Shown here piece after piece: positions 11,376 to 24,270 of a stretch of DNA of 64,000 nucleotides. This stretch comes from Chromobotia macracanthus (Eukaryota > Chordata > Actinopteri > Cypriniformes > Botiidae), in assembly GCA_036877525.1 (NCBI GenBank), contig JAZGTH010000019.1:1772001-1836000 (forward strand). The letters run 5' to 3'. The number at the start of each line of letters is the position of its first letter. Within the stretch, counting starts at the first letter, position 1. Under the pieces are notes generated by a model. The model did no database searches. It was not told where the DNA came from and worked only from the letters and a program-made list of their open reading frames with translations. Both the position numbers and the translations under genes were made by a program.

Positions 11376-14300
11376 CTGCAAAGAGAAAGTTTGTAAGATA
11401 TAACATCTGTACCTACCTGTATCTAGATTTCAGCACATTGTTATAATTGTTGCATAACCAGTTCCTCCTGGTTACAATATTAATTGAAAAACAGTTATTT
11501 TAATTTGCATTATTTAACGCAAAACAAACAGGTCAGTCTCATATGGGCATCTGTACAATGTGAATTGTGCAGCAAGAACATTGTGGGTATTTATATGTAA
11601 AACAAAACTCTAAACGCTGTCAAAAAACAGTTCATTAGTCTGCTATTTAACCGCGTTTACGTCAGATTTTGAAATTGAAATCATTTTTTTCCCTGGCTTT
11701 GATGTTGAAATGTAAACAGCCATGTGCACACTGAATAGGCCACCAAAATGCCAGTAAATGTGTTTATATCAGGGTGAAATCAAGGCAAAAGCCAAAAGTT
11801 TTGCTTAAACCATTTATCCAAACACATTCAGTGTAATAATGGAACATTATGATTCTGATGCATACAGCAGCCTTCTCTTTGCGAATATACAATGCAAAGC
11901 AGACAGCTGTCTTGCACTTTAAACCCCTTTACTACTATCAAAGGACAAATGAGCCATCCCAAACAGCATTTCTGTGTGTGTCACAGATTGGCTGATGCTT
12001 TGGCTTGGGACATTATGACAGAGATTGTAACAGCCTGAGATTCCTACGTGCGCTGCCTTCTTTGGCCAGGGCTGCAGCCCGTGGAACAAGCTCTAAAACG
12101 AGAGCACCATTCCACTCCAGTGACTCGCCACACACCCACGCGCTCCACAGGCCAGAGCGCTGCGCTGCAGGGCCGCAACCAGGCACTGTGACCATTTGCG
12201 TCTCTAACTCGGTCTCTGATGCTTTCTTTCCACCCTTTTCCAAAGCATCCATTCCGCCCCTTCTGTCTCACTCCACCTCTCTCATGCATCTTGGGAAAGG
12301 TGGCACAAAGCTGGACACAAGAGAGGGCTCTTTGCTTTAGTGCTCGCGGATGGTGTGGCTTCAGACAGGCACAATGAGTGTTTTCAGTTGGGGAAAATGC
12401 ACAGTGAATCTGTCGAGAAGCTGCCAAAAAAGCCCAAGATCTGTCGACGGAGCAACAGCAGCTGTAGTGTTGCCACTATTTCTGGCTAAATCACATGACC
12501 CCTTACATAAGCCCATTTTTCCTGCTCTAAAAAACAGTAAACTGCGACACAGGAAACACAATGCACCCCTCCTCTGCCACACCACCTAAACACAGACACA
12601 AATCGAACCTGAAGTCCATTTGCTTAACTCTCCAGCCCCTGTGACCACTGTACACAGCTGCCCCACAACCCCTGTTAATCATTATTCAAACAGAAGAGCA
12701 TACATGTGGGCTGTACTATATCTAGTATGTAAGTGTGTGTGGGCCTTTAGGACAAAAGTACTGTAGCAGACAAACTGTGTTTGTGCATAAAGGATAAAAA
12801 GGGGAAAGTTGAATATCAGTGTTTTTACACATTGTAGTCTGTGGATCTGCGTTTTCACAGATGTGCCTTACAGAACCTCAACAAGCGGACATTACGGTTT
12901 ATCACACTCATTATACTTTACATCACAGTTTATCCAACGTTGTCTCAAGGTTTAGTTTAGTACTATACTTTACCAATGCTTAAAGCCAGGGAAGACTTTT
13001 AAGCTGAAGTGTGTTGTTGTTTTTAATTTATGTTAAAATACTTTCTCCTATCCCAGATTAATGCTATACAAAATTGCTCTATGTGTTTAAGCATCCCGAC
13101 CAGCCCAACACAGCTGCTTAACCAATGACATGAGATTGGGGTGGGACCATTATTTTGATCAATCAATAGCAGATGGGGGAAGGGTTTGGGAAATCTCCTT
13201 GAAAATCATATTTTGAATTTCACTTAGTGACACTTCTGCTTAAAATATTTATCTATAACTAGTATTTCTACTTAACTATCTAATTGCATTTTCTGCTTTA
13301 ACCAAAAAAAGTCTCAATTTTACTAATTTAACTCCTACAACACATCTCCCCAAATACAATTAATACCCACAGCCTCCCTTTTGAAGCGTGATACTGAGTG
13401 TGAAGTGTTAATGTGGGGGTTCCTGTACAAGCTTATGTCTAGTTTCAGGCAACTACGTCATTCCATTATAGAGGAATGCACAGAAAATTACCTTACCTGT
13501 CAGCTTTGAAATGAAGCAGACATTTAAAGAGGAATATCCATGTGGGACACACAGAGCCAACACAGCTTACAGTATTCACTCTTTAATGTGTTTTCCAACT
13601 TTTGTGACTCCAGTTTGGACATGTGAGCCTCTCCTTAAAGGAAAGGAAAATCTGAATATCTGATTCATGTCTGAGTGAACTGTTTATTCTTTCAATGATT
13701 CGCTTGATCCCCTTAACAAATCCAGTTCTTGAGTTCAACTCCCTGACTCAGCACATTTCATCCCACTGAAGGTGCAGATTATCACTGAATAATGTTTTTT
13801 CCAAAAAGTAATCGTATCTACTTCAGAGAACTTAATAAATGGAGCATGAGTCATATGTAAATGCAATCATACAATTGTAGTTTTTTTGAAACAAAGTTTG
13901 GAATGATATGAGGGTACATGACGAAAGAAACCTATTTGAGTATCAGCCAACATAATATCAATCATCGATTTCAATGACAAACTTAAGACACTGATTTATT
14001 GTTAAATTTATTTGTATTTATTTCAGAGGAGCAAGATTACTGTTTTCGAGCAGACATGTGAGAGTTACCAAACAAAACGCAGCTGTAATCATGTATGAAT
14101 TTTTCTTTCATGTATGAAAACTTTTTCCACTTTCCTATTATCAATTGTTATTTCCACACATGCACTTCCTGTAATTTGTTTCCTCTGCATCCTCTGCTTT
14201 CCTGTTGGAAATGGTGTCCAAGTGTTTAAAAGCTACTGGTTTATCTGTATACCACTTCAAACAGTGCTGTAACTTGGGAAAAAAAAGAGTTTTTTTTATT

Positions 14301-15429
14301 TTGGTACATGTAAATGAACATAATCTTTGTCTTTGAGGCCTCCAGGTGCCCTGAGGAAAATGCACAGATAAAACAGCAAGAAAAAGCCAAAGATGTACAA
14401 CTAGATAGTTCAGAAATAGTTGCTGTGGTTTCAAAGATAAATTGATACGGTATGAAGGATCTCTCCCCAAGTGACCTAAAAAGTCTTTCACATCATATCA
14501 ATAATATACGGCCATGTCCCAAAATATATGGATGTTGGAAACACAGATGCCCTGATGCGATAGCCGGCATGTGATTTGCCTAAACACAAAGGGTGTCTCC
14601 TCTCACTACACTTGCATTTTGCATTGATGTCAAAGAACAAAGGAATCACCCAGAAGGCGGAAGAGATGGTAGATACTGAAAGCTGAAGTGCCAGAGGCGA
14701 GCTCACATCAGGGTTATTTGAGGTGAAGCTTGGGTACATGTATGACCTGTTTAGTTGACTGTCTGGTTGTTCGTCCCTTGAACACTCCTGTGTGACTCCA
14801 GAATTCTGGAACCTTTTACTATGTAATTATGTCATCCAAATCCATGACAAAGATGGTTTGTAGTGTTTAATTGATGTCATTTTCACAAAACATTTTTTGT
14901 GTTGCGTTTCTGTGAAAATCATTGTTGCTTCTCACTTATTCTCTACTACTGACTCTTACTGATGCACACAACAATGGATTGGCATATACAGTAGACATAT
15001 CAGCTGTTTTAAAACAGGATTTTTCTAAAACCAGGGCGATGTTTGGAATTGAATACTATCAGCACAGTATATACCACACACTATGTACAGATTTTAAAAA
15101 TATGTGTAAAACAGTAGACATTAGGCCAAAATCAGAGTTCAATGAGATCTATAACACCTGGAGAAAGATATTTGTTAGCTTGCCCATGCCACACATTTCA
15201 ATGGCAGTATCTCATCAGAAGCATGCAGTTTAAAATGTCATATTTTCTCATGGGTGCTCAGTTCTTACAGAGATTTTTGAGCCAGTCACCTGTGCCATAA
15301 ATGCCATGGTTTAGCATCATAGATATAAACTGTTATTTCCAATTTCTCTGGTTAAAACATCCAATATTACTTCCGATAAATCCATCACACTGGCAGTTGA
15401 GGGTCTAATCAAGTGATGTATGGAACTAA

Positions 15430-15430
15430 G

Positions 15431-15466
<36 letters not shown>
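15430..15466. repeat. (TA)n microsatellite
   Basis: Uninterrupted TA dinucleotides of about 18 units in intron 3. Confidence 0.95.
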
Positions 15467-15468
<2 letters not shown>

Positions 15469-16289
15469 TGCTAATTTTGGCAAATGCAGATTTTATGCAT
15501 ATTATATACTCAAGGACTAGTAAAGGTTTTATGATAATGTGCTATTCTGAATATAGTAGCTATTCTGCTGTAGATCAGTGTAATTTCCTGCAGTATTATG
15601 ATCACCAAGCACCAGAAATGTTTCAACAGCTCTGCTGTAACAAGGTTCAATGCTTTCATTATGATCTTGCAAGTTCAATAAAAGCCCTTAAATGATGAGC
15701 TGTGCAGAACTGACACTTAAACATGATGACATGCCAAGCCACTGATGACTTTTGAATAATAAGCATCTGCTGAGCTCCCGAAAAGAAATCTCTGCATAAC
15801 CCAAATAGACATCACAGCCAAGCTACCAACTGCTTATCTGTGGTTTGGGAATGGACAAGTGATCAGGAAATGTGTTGATGATGGGAAAAAATGGCCTAGT
15901 GTGAAGACAATTTTTTGTAAAATCATTTTCTTTTGTGGCAACACAAAGAATGGTCCCGATTGGCCAGAAGCATTGGCACTAGCACTGTGGAAGTGGAACA
16001 GTTAAATATACAGTAAATGCTTGTTTCTTTACTTCTAAAAGCAGAAACAAATATGATTCTGTATGCATTGTATATATTCCTGTCCCCATTCATGCCTAAG
16101 GTTACAAACTCAGGTAAAACCTACAGCACAGTGATACTGCTCTATCCCTATAGTGCCAAATGTACTAACAGATTCTCATAATGAAAGAACAACTATGGCC
16201 TGCCACAAAGATCTGTTTTAGGACCTTACTGACAGCGTTAAAGAATGTTATAGATATAACAATGGAAGAACAGTAATTTTCTTCTTTTA

Positions 16290-17000
16290 AATTCAAATCA
16301 AATCAGATCATAAAAACAGAGATCCTACTTAATGGGCCAAAAACCTGTAAACACAAGCTTCTAGAATAGAATTTTTAACTATACAGATCGCCTCAGCCAA
16401 CATAATGAAAGACTTGGGCATTATATTAGACAGCAATTTGTCCTTTGATAATTTGTCTCAAATGTCCCAAAAACAGCCTTCTGCCATCTTGGAAACATCG
16501 CTACGCTACAGAATATATTATGTGTTCCTGAAGCAGAAAAGCTAGTTGATGCATTTATGACCTCCAGACTGGAATATTATAATGCACTGCTAGGTGGTTA
16601 TTCAGCCTTCTCAATAAACACGCTAAAGTTAGTCCAACATGTAGCAGCTAGAGTCCTTACCAGATTCAGGATCATATAACCCTGATTTTATCATCTCTAC
16701 ATTGGCTACCTGTCAAGTTCTGTATTACAAGGCTATAAACGGGTTAGCCCCGCTATATTTAACTGATCTTCTATTACACTACAAGCCAACATGCTCTTTA
16801 AGACCACAAACTGGTAGTGATTTTTGGTAGTACCTAGAATTCCATAGTCTACTAAAGGAGATACAGCATTTTCAGATTTGGCTCCTAAACTTTGGAATAG
16901 CCTTCCTTACACTGCTTGTGACTTAGACACAATCACAGTTCACATCTAGAATAAAGACCTGTCTCTTAATAAAATCATAATGCATTATAATGCATCTCAT
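16290..17000 (+). mobile_element. L2/CR1-like LINE, decayed 3' part of the reverse transcriptase ORF
   Basis: Scattered over several frames, the plus strand encodes pieces resembling the C-terminal part of fish L2/CR1 ORF2. These are a GIILDSNLSFD-like piece near 16420-16450 and a YKAINGLAPLYLTDLLLHY-like piece near 16727-16785. An LRPQTG piece and a short AFS..LAPKLWN-type region follow before 16905. Frameshifts and stops interrupt it, so it is dead. The 5' part and any active-site YADD region are not present. Boundaries are approximate. Confidence 0.75.
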
Positions 17001-17403
17001 AACCATGTTCTCCAATTATATTAGATAAAACGCAAAAGATGATCTTGTGGTATTAATGTTACAAATGACAGCTATGCTAATTATTCACTATTTGCACTCC
17101 TTTTACGCTTCGGGATACCCGTCCCAGGGAAATGATCAAATCACTTCTAACGAAACACTTGTCTGACAATGTGCAACTTTCATTTTCTGTAAAGCAGTTT
17201 TGAAAATAGTTTGTGAAAAGCGTTTTACAAAAAATTGGAATTGAATTGATTTGAAGGAACAAATATTTTAGTGCTTAGACTGAACAGCTGCAGGGCCACA
17301 AAGAAGAATCTGTTGAGTATTAGCTGCTACCATATGGGCACTTCACACTATTCTCTCAAGTTTTTATGTTGCTATTAGTTATTATTCAACCATCTCAGGG
17401 TTG

Positions 17404-17672
17404 TTAAAGGAATAGCCAACTCAAAAATTAAAATGATGTCTTTGTTTATGTTATTGCAAACATACAGTATTTTGTTAAAATCAATAATTTGATTTTCTTT
17501 CATGGAACACAAAAGATGTTTGGCAGAATGTTGTGATTGACAGTCTTAGTCACCATTCACTTTCAAAGTACAGAAGAAACAGCACCCCGATTTTTTAATA
17601 TTTCTGATTGTGTATTTCAAGAGAAAACAACATGCAGGTTTGGAATGACATGAGGATGATTAAATAATAATA
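17404..17672. mobile_element. MITE-like non-autonomous DNA element, one end decayed
   Basis: It starts TTAAAGGAATAGCCAACTC and contains the family's internal phrases TTTCATGGAACACAAAAGA and GCAGGTTTGGAATGACATGA. It stops near a TAAATAAT stretch without the closing inverted terminus. It is the same family as the elements at 23978 and 35443, one very common in cyprinid genomes. Confidence 0.75.
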
Positions 17673-17819
17673 TATTTGTGTGACCTATCACTTTACATAT
17701 AATTACCTTTTCACAATATTTTCTTACATCAATGCAAGTTTTCTTTTGTATCAGACTTTTTCACGCTCCAAAAAGAGGTCAAGAAACTCTCTCGACTTCA
17801 CCTTGTACATTTTTCAATA

Positions 17820-18030
17820 TCTGTCTGCTGGCTGTCTCTGTCTCATGGCATCTCCCTCTTTCTCTTGTTCACTTCCTCCTTGTTACTTTATACTCTCCCT
17901 CCCTCTCTCTCGAGTATCTCACTCTGTCTGTTGTTTCATCCTTTTGTTCCATTCTTACTGCTCAACCCCTCCTCCCCCCCTCCACTACCTCACTCGCTCA
18001 TCACAGTCTCTCTCCACCTCCTCTCTCTCA
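17820..18030. repeat. polypyrimidine (CT-rich) low-complexity stretch
   Basis: The plus strand is strongly C/T biased, with many CTCTCT and TCCCTC runs. This bias explains long open frames across it in two registers. It is in intron 3. Confidence 0.8.
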
Positions 18031-19328
18031 GATGGTAACTAGGCTGAGGTCAGGTAAGGTAACCAAGCACACACTTATGCACAGCACTACCTCTGCTGCG
18101 GTGTCTCATGAGCAGGCTGCAATTCCGAATGCCCTTGAGGTGTGACATCATTCAGGGCTGTAAGGTACCATCACAACATGAAAGAATATTTGATTTAAAC
18201 ATACACACACGTTTTTCAAACATTTAAGGACCTCATCTATTACTTCTACTTTCTAATTAATTGCTAGATTAGCAATTGTTAGCAATATATAGGCTCTGTT
18301 TCAAAACCTAGTGAGTGTCCTATAGAGGGAGCATTTCAGCTTTCTGATGTGAAGGTTGTTTTTGAAAGTTGGCAACCTAATTATGCTGCCTCCTCCTTTT
18401 AGTCTAATTCTAACATAGCACTGCATGTCCTTCAGAAAGAAAACAATACCAGAATGCACTGTGACAAGCTCACTTAAAAACAGTATACGTGGTGAGAGAA
18501 ACGTTTTTTAAATACTGACAATTATGAATAAACAATAGTGCAATGTAATTAAAAATTGATTATTTTACCCATTTTTGTGTGCTTTTTTGAAGCTTACTAA
18601 AGTACCTCATCATTAGCTTACCAATGTGCTAACTTTAAACTTTATTAAAATCACATGAGGAGCACAGTGAGTTGTTGCAAAGCATTCCAAATTGGTCACA
18701 TGAGGTCCAATAATGGTTCGAATGCCTTTACATACAGCCTTAAGTAAGCAATGCTTGAAGTAAAGTTTACATTTTAAATTTCAGCAGTTTTCAGTTTTGC
18801 TAGTTTTTTGGCAGGGTATAGTAGAAGCAACACATACAGTTCTTTGTTTAGACAAACTGTTTTTTTTCCATCTCTCATGACAGCTCATTAATGGCCATTG
18901 TGATGACATTTTTGATCTCAATGGTTGAATGATTAGAAGTTCTGAGGAACAGTTCTGTAGTGTGGCTTCTACACAGACCAATACGTGACCAAACAACTAA
19001 GAGCACAGACCCTCAAGATGCTAGAAATTGATTTTGCTTGCAAGCGATTATTTCAATTCCATGTAAATCAAAAGGCATGGTCACACTTCCCAGCATCGTT
19101 AAGAGCTCCATGAAGTATTTGATTCTTTCACTGCCCAAATACCAAGTGATAAGCATCCTAATTAAAGTTTTAATCACCCCTCCACACAGCTTGCATGAGA
19201 TACTGGGATGCTGGTCCCCACCATGAGATACTGATGTGCTGGTCTTTTCAGCAAAGAAATATCCAGTTACATACAGACATTGTTCAACAGAACATACAGT
19301 AAGTCAGTAAAAAAGATAATAGCCTTAC

Positions 19329-19456
19329 CTTCTACTGCTCTTTTGAAGAAAACTTTGCAGCTTCCACATGTAACGACCCCGTAGTGACATCCTGACGCCT
19401 CGTCTCCGCACACTAGACACACTTTGGCTGTTGAAGACGTGTGTCTCAGAGACGCA
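19329..19456 (-). CDS. nr3c2: nr3c2 exon 3: first zinc finger of the DNA-binding domain
   Basis: This 128-bp exon encodes the last base of S574 to E616 plus the first base of G617. The acceptor is ATTTCAG before 19456 and the donor is GAAG|GTAAGG after 19329. The translation VCLVCGDEASGCHYGVVTC followed by GSCKVFFKRAVEG is the steroid receptor first finger, with zinc cysteines C587, C590, C604 and C607. The P-box (GSCKV, 605-609) reads the AGAACA half-site of corticosteroid response elements. The residues before the finger (ASLRHTSSTAK) are variable linker. The intron downstream has no second GT 12 nt past the donor, so the four-residue insertion isoform known in mammals does not seem available. 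The exon is intact. Confidence 0.98.
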
Positions 19457-22400
19457 CTGAAATTAAAGCACATTTTAAAAAATTTTATAAAAATTTTTTC
19501 TGAGATTAAACACAATTGGACCATGACACATCAGGTACAGCACACCAATGGCAAAACAGAGTGTTCTCCTGGTAAGAAATAATTGTTTTATGTTTTGTGA
19601 TATTAATTACAGTACCTGAAGCATCTGAAAATCATCAGAAACAAGGTAAATTAATTTTCATCTAAATAAATCGACTTCTCTAATCAATGAATTGTTTTTT
19701 AAACATACATTCACCTGTAATTTGTTGGTACTTCTTATTCCAGGGATACTATTTAAAAACACAAAAATAACAGAACGCCCCTAAATAATGCCTTCAGGTG
19801 TGAGCTCAGTTTGTTCCTCTGTGGCTTTGCAGGGCCATTTGATCTTAACAATTTTAGCACAGTAGAAACCACATTATACCTACATTGTTGCTAGGCACCC
19901 AAAGGGCAAGGCATATGTCACGGACTCATAACGCATGCCTCACCATTTTGCATCCGATCATGAGAACAGTCTTACACTTAAATCTATTTAAGGGCCACAG
20001 ACAAGTGACCATGGCACACCTACGCCCAATATTACCTTAATTTTTTGAGGCAGTTCATTTATGCCTAATCTACTGGTAACTTAAGAACAGCGTACAGAAA
20101 GACTTAATGACTTTAAGTGGTAGAAAATTAGAATGTTGGAAACCAAAACACGATTTTTATACCCTGTGCCCTCCAAAATGAAACTAAAACATTGAAAATG
20201 AAGCACACACTCCAAATAGTCTGACTTGGCAGAAATCTGATTAAATCACCCAGTAAAACCTGACATAGCCTGATTGGGCAGAGCTTCTTACATGGGTGCC
20301 CTGTGGAATGGGTGAAAGTCACCCTTTGAAAGACATCTGTGAAGTCAAAAACATCCTACTGTATAGCACAGTACTACTGCATATACTACCGTATTTATGT
20401 ACACCAGCCTGCATAGCCATTCCATGATTCATAGGAGAATATTCTCGGAGTAGAATGCAATCTGTTAAAAAAAAAACTTTATAGGCTTTAACCTTGGCAC
20501 CAACATTAACTGAATGACAAGACTTAGCACCTAACCTTTCCCACCCCACCTTTGATAATGAGCATGCTTTCATTGTAATCAGTGAACAGTAATTGTCTGG
20601 TTAGCATTCTGACAACATCCTTGAGTCTTAACAAGCCTTTGGGTCTCAGAGGCACATTCCCTCTCAAGGCCTGGTGTGGGTATCAACTTACCACATCTTT
20701 TTGACACAGTCAAGAGAGCTGATCTAATTCTGCCTCGTCCCTCTAAACACACATTCAATTTGTTAGCCGGTTAGCAGGGGTCTCTTGCGAGGAAGTCGAT
20801 TGGCAGGCACTGGTAAGCTAAACGGCCCAGCGGCACCAAAGCACTCGCTGTGCATGATGTGGAGAGGTCTGGCCATATTAAACTGTTCGGCAAGCCTGTT
20901 CCTTGCTCTTCCATTTCTTTTATCCTGCACTGAAAAATCTTGGCGGCATAGTGGCAAAAAAGTAACTAAATAAATAAAGAACACAGACAAAGCAAAGGGT
21001 TGACAAGGTGACTGCTTTTGCAGGAAGTAGGTCAGCGCTCATTATTTTGAAACAACTCACTCGTATGGCCAGCATACTGTGGGGATGTTTTTGTGGAGGG
21101 GGGTTTTAAAGGAAGAGAAAAATACCAATTAACGTCTTCCGCTTTAGCGTGTAGATATCCCATTGGTATACATAATGAGGTAAATGGCTGGCTTGCTTCC
21201 CCTGTCTAAGCCGGACTTCAAGAAATTAGATTCAACATTTCTGGGGCAATTTTTTTTGTCTACCACAGTATGACGTTGCTAAAGCCCATCATGCCTCTGT
21301 GGTTAGCAATGCTAGCACTGATGCCCTGTGAATGCACAGGTAATAAGAAAAAGGTAAGACGGGGACAGCTAGCTAACCAGCTACAGGTGCTCTCATTCCA
21401 CGTTTATGCACATACTGCACAACTGCTGCCTAACTAGAGGGACTAAACCACATTGAGATCAAACAGCAACTTTTTCTGTCTTTGGGTTTGTTGGTTTGTT
21501 TGTTTTCTTGAAAAACAAGCACAAGGCAACAAATATGCCCTTTCATCTTCAGATTTTTTTTAAACATTCAGAGATACCTCAGTAAGCAAACTGTTTGCTG
21601 AAAATATTTACGGATACTGAAATCTTTCTTGATAATTAATATGATAATTGCATTCCCTATACAGTCACTGCATGCAGCAGAATCCATAGTTTATGTAAAT
21701 TATGGTACAACAGAGAAAATACAGTCTGTTTTATGACCAAATTACCTAACAAAAACGAACAACTATTTCATACAATATTGTACTTCAATTCATAAAATGT
21801 TATTGTTCCCAGTGAAAATGCTGCCTGCGATGAAAAATGCAAGATTTAAAAGGAAGTAATTGTTAATTAAAACTGGTTTGTGACCATTTACCCAGTCACA
21901 CAGAGAAATTAGCATATAAAAATGCAACATGCATTCAAGTTCAATGGAAGTCCAATTCTAACCAGTAGGCCATAATATCCCCAACACATACTATACAATG
22001 CGTTTCGAACCCACAGGTTCTGGGCTTGGGGCTCAGCAAGTTGTGCCAACTCATTTGACACACACCTGAGTGTGTACACGCTGCTTACACGCTGCAGCAT
22101 CAGCTGAGACCTGCACAAAGAATCCAGCAGAGAAATTGACAGATGAATCAGGAATGAAAAAATAACACTTTATGAAAAAATAACACCATATAACTACTTA
22201 AATTTACTGCAATGGAGTGGTCACGTGTTAATCTCAACCGTGCTACAGCAGCACACTTTCTCCTGGCCTTTAACAGGGCAATACTCAATCCTGCATGGGC
22301 AGAAAAAGAACAAGGGATAGTTATGCTGTATTTAAACCATTAACAGTAACAGTGGGTGCAAAATTCTAGACTTCACAGTCTACAGACCTACAGATGCCAA

Positions 22401-23977
22401 AGTCATGAAACTAAAAGGCTCTTTTGCTAACAAGAGTCCTGCTCAGCTTTTAAAGGAAAGCCCTGTATTGTGCAACCAGCCACCGCTCTTACTGGCAACC
22501 ACCTCTTCTCTCTGGTCTAGAGTATTTATATAATGCGCAACTTGGAATGCGGCAAAAGCTAAAGGTAGATTAGGTAAAACAAACAAGGTAGAGGAAAAGG
22601 CCTTACATAACCTAAGACAGACAGTCTAAATATTATCACTGCACCCACTCCAAGCACCACACAAAGCAAAATTATAAACAACCCACAGAGTGGAATTATG
22701 GGTAAACCACAGAGTGGAATTAAGGGTCCCCAGAGAGCTATTAAGACCAAAGGGTCAATTGCAAAGTCAGTGTGCAGTACAGTGTGTAAAATTCATTTAC
22801 ATCCCCATAGTATACCAAGACGGGAAATAATATCTATTGGGGGTGATTTGAAGAGAACGGCCCAAGATCACGGCTTCACTAATACATAATTTAGAAATGT
22901 AAATTATAAAGTTGTTTTATAAGTGAAAATAATCTGTGAAACAATTATGAAATAACTCCTAAAGAAGCATATTTCTAGTAAAGATGTTTATTCAAAAACC
23001 TGTTAGCTATGAGGCATCAGATATAGCAGCTGATCTTATATGAGAAGGTGATATTTAACAATACAACTACTGTACATCAGAGTGATGTAAATAACAATTA
23101 CAGTCTTTCTGTAGGAGATTATATATAAATTTGTTGAGTTCTTCTTTTTCCTTCTATTCTATGGTGGTCAAAACGTCTGACTTTCCATCCATCAGATTAT
23201 TTTTCTGTTCGGGTTTTGGTTACCATGTCGCAACCACAGAGGAAAGAGAAATACTTTAGTCCGTTGGCATATGCCCTGCAGGTATGGCAAGGTGACAAAC
23301 AAATAAAATATGAATTTGACACCCTCACTCCGCATTTGCACTTGGCTGCAACTTATTCAAGCATTTATGTACTCACACTGAAAAAATGATTGAAGAGAAG
23401 AACTGGCTACGCAGGTATTGTTGACTGTTGACAATGCCACAGGTTGTGTCTTCCCTTGGGCAAAGAGCAGTAGAAGGCTTAGTTTGTAGAACTTGGCTGA
23501 AAATCTGGGGTTAATTCTATAAATTATATAAACAGACGCCTGTTTCTGATTCACTAACCACCAAAATCCAGTTTAACCAGTACAACCAAAATTCCATAAA
23601 TGCACCTGAAATTTTAACTAGGTCATTGCCATTATTTTCAAAGCAAACATGCCTCGTTTCTGAGTACTATAAAATTAGGTTAATTACAGATTGCACATTA
23701 ATCACGAAACTCAGAGCCATTCATTGATGCAATAAACTTAGTGCTAGTACAGCCCATGCAAACAGGCGATAGACAACATTTAAATTAAAATATTTGTGTA
23801 CTTTTTCTAGTGATTATTGCATAACATATTCTTTGAAAGATGAAGAAAACCTTTATAACCAGACAAGAGTGTTTTTGTCATTTTAAAAACATTCAGTGTT
23901 ACAGACTATTGTGAAATGTAAAGTAACTACTTATTATTTACACATGAAAAGACTATTGCTTGAAACTCACTGTCTAC

Positions 23978-24270
23978 TTAAAGGTATAGTTCACCCCAAA
24001 ATTAAAATTGTTCCATCATTTATTCACCCTCATGTCATTCCAAACCTATAAGATTTCTTATTTGGGGAATACAAAATAAGATATTTTGAGAAATGTCTCA
24101 GTGGTTTTGTGTCCATACAACAGAAGTCAATGGGTGCCACCATTGTATAGTTACCAACATATTTCAAAATACCTTCTCATGTTTTCCTCCAAAGCAAAGA
24201 TGTCATGCAGATTTGCAATGACATAAGGATGAGTAAATAATAAAAGAATTATCCCTGAACTATTCTTAAA
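23978..24270. mobile_element. MITE-like non-autonomous DNA element, both ends present
   Basis: About 293 bp. The left end TTAAAGGTATAGTTCACCCC faces a decayed inverted right end (GAACTATTCTTAA, 24258-24270). Internal phrases TCACCCTCATGTCATTCCAA and GACATAAGGATGAGTAAATA are hallmark sequence of an element repeated thousands of times in cyprinids. No coding capacity. Confidence 0.85.

Larger units (their letters stand above)
11376..19328 (-). other. nr3c2: nr3c2 intron 3
   Basis: This 8.0-kb intron separates the two zinc-finger exons. It contains a comparatively GC-rich, CpG-containing block (about 12004-12340), a TA microsatellite (15430-15466), an L2/CR1-like LINE remnant (about 16290-17000), a MITE-like element (17404-17672) and a polypyrimidine stretch (about 17820-18030). 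Sequence between these, including about 12650-15400 and 18040-19320, shows no recognised gene or repeat. Confidence 0.85.

Noticed and set aside
12005..12427. Overlapping open frames on both strands (up to 127 codons)
   Set aside because: They fall in a GC-richer patch, overlap one another in several frames and show no domain or splice logic, so composition explains them.
17680..18145. Two overlapping frames of 120 and 137 codons on the plus strand
   Set aside because: They run across a polypyrimidine tract, which lacks stop codons in these frames; the peptides are low-complexity Ser/Leu/Pro.
21910..22070. Minus-strand tRNA-like sequence (GGCCTACTGGTTAGA and GGGTTCGAAACGC)
   Set aside because: The A- and B-box-like pieces are in the wrong order and no cloverleaf can be drawn. 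At best it is an old SINE remnant, too decayed to list as a feature.
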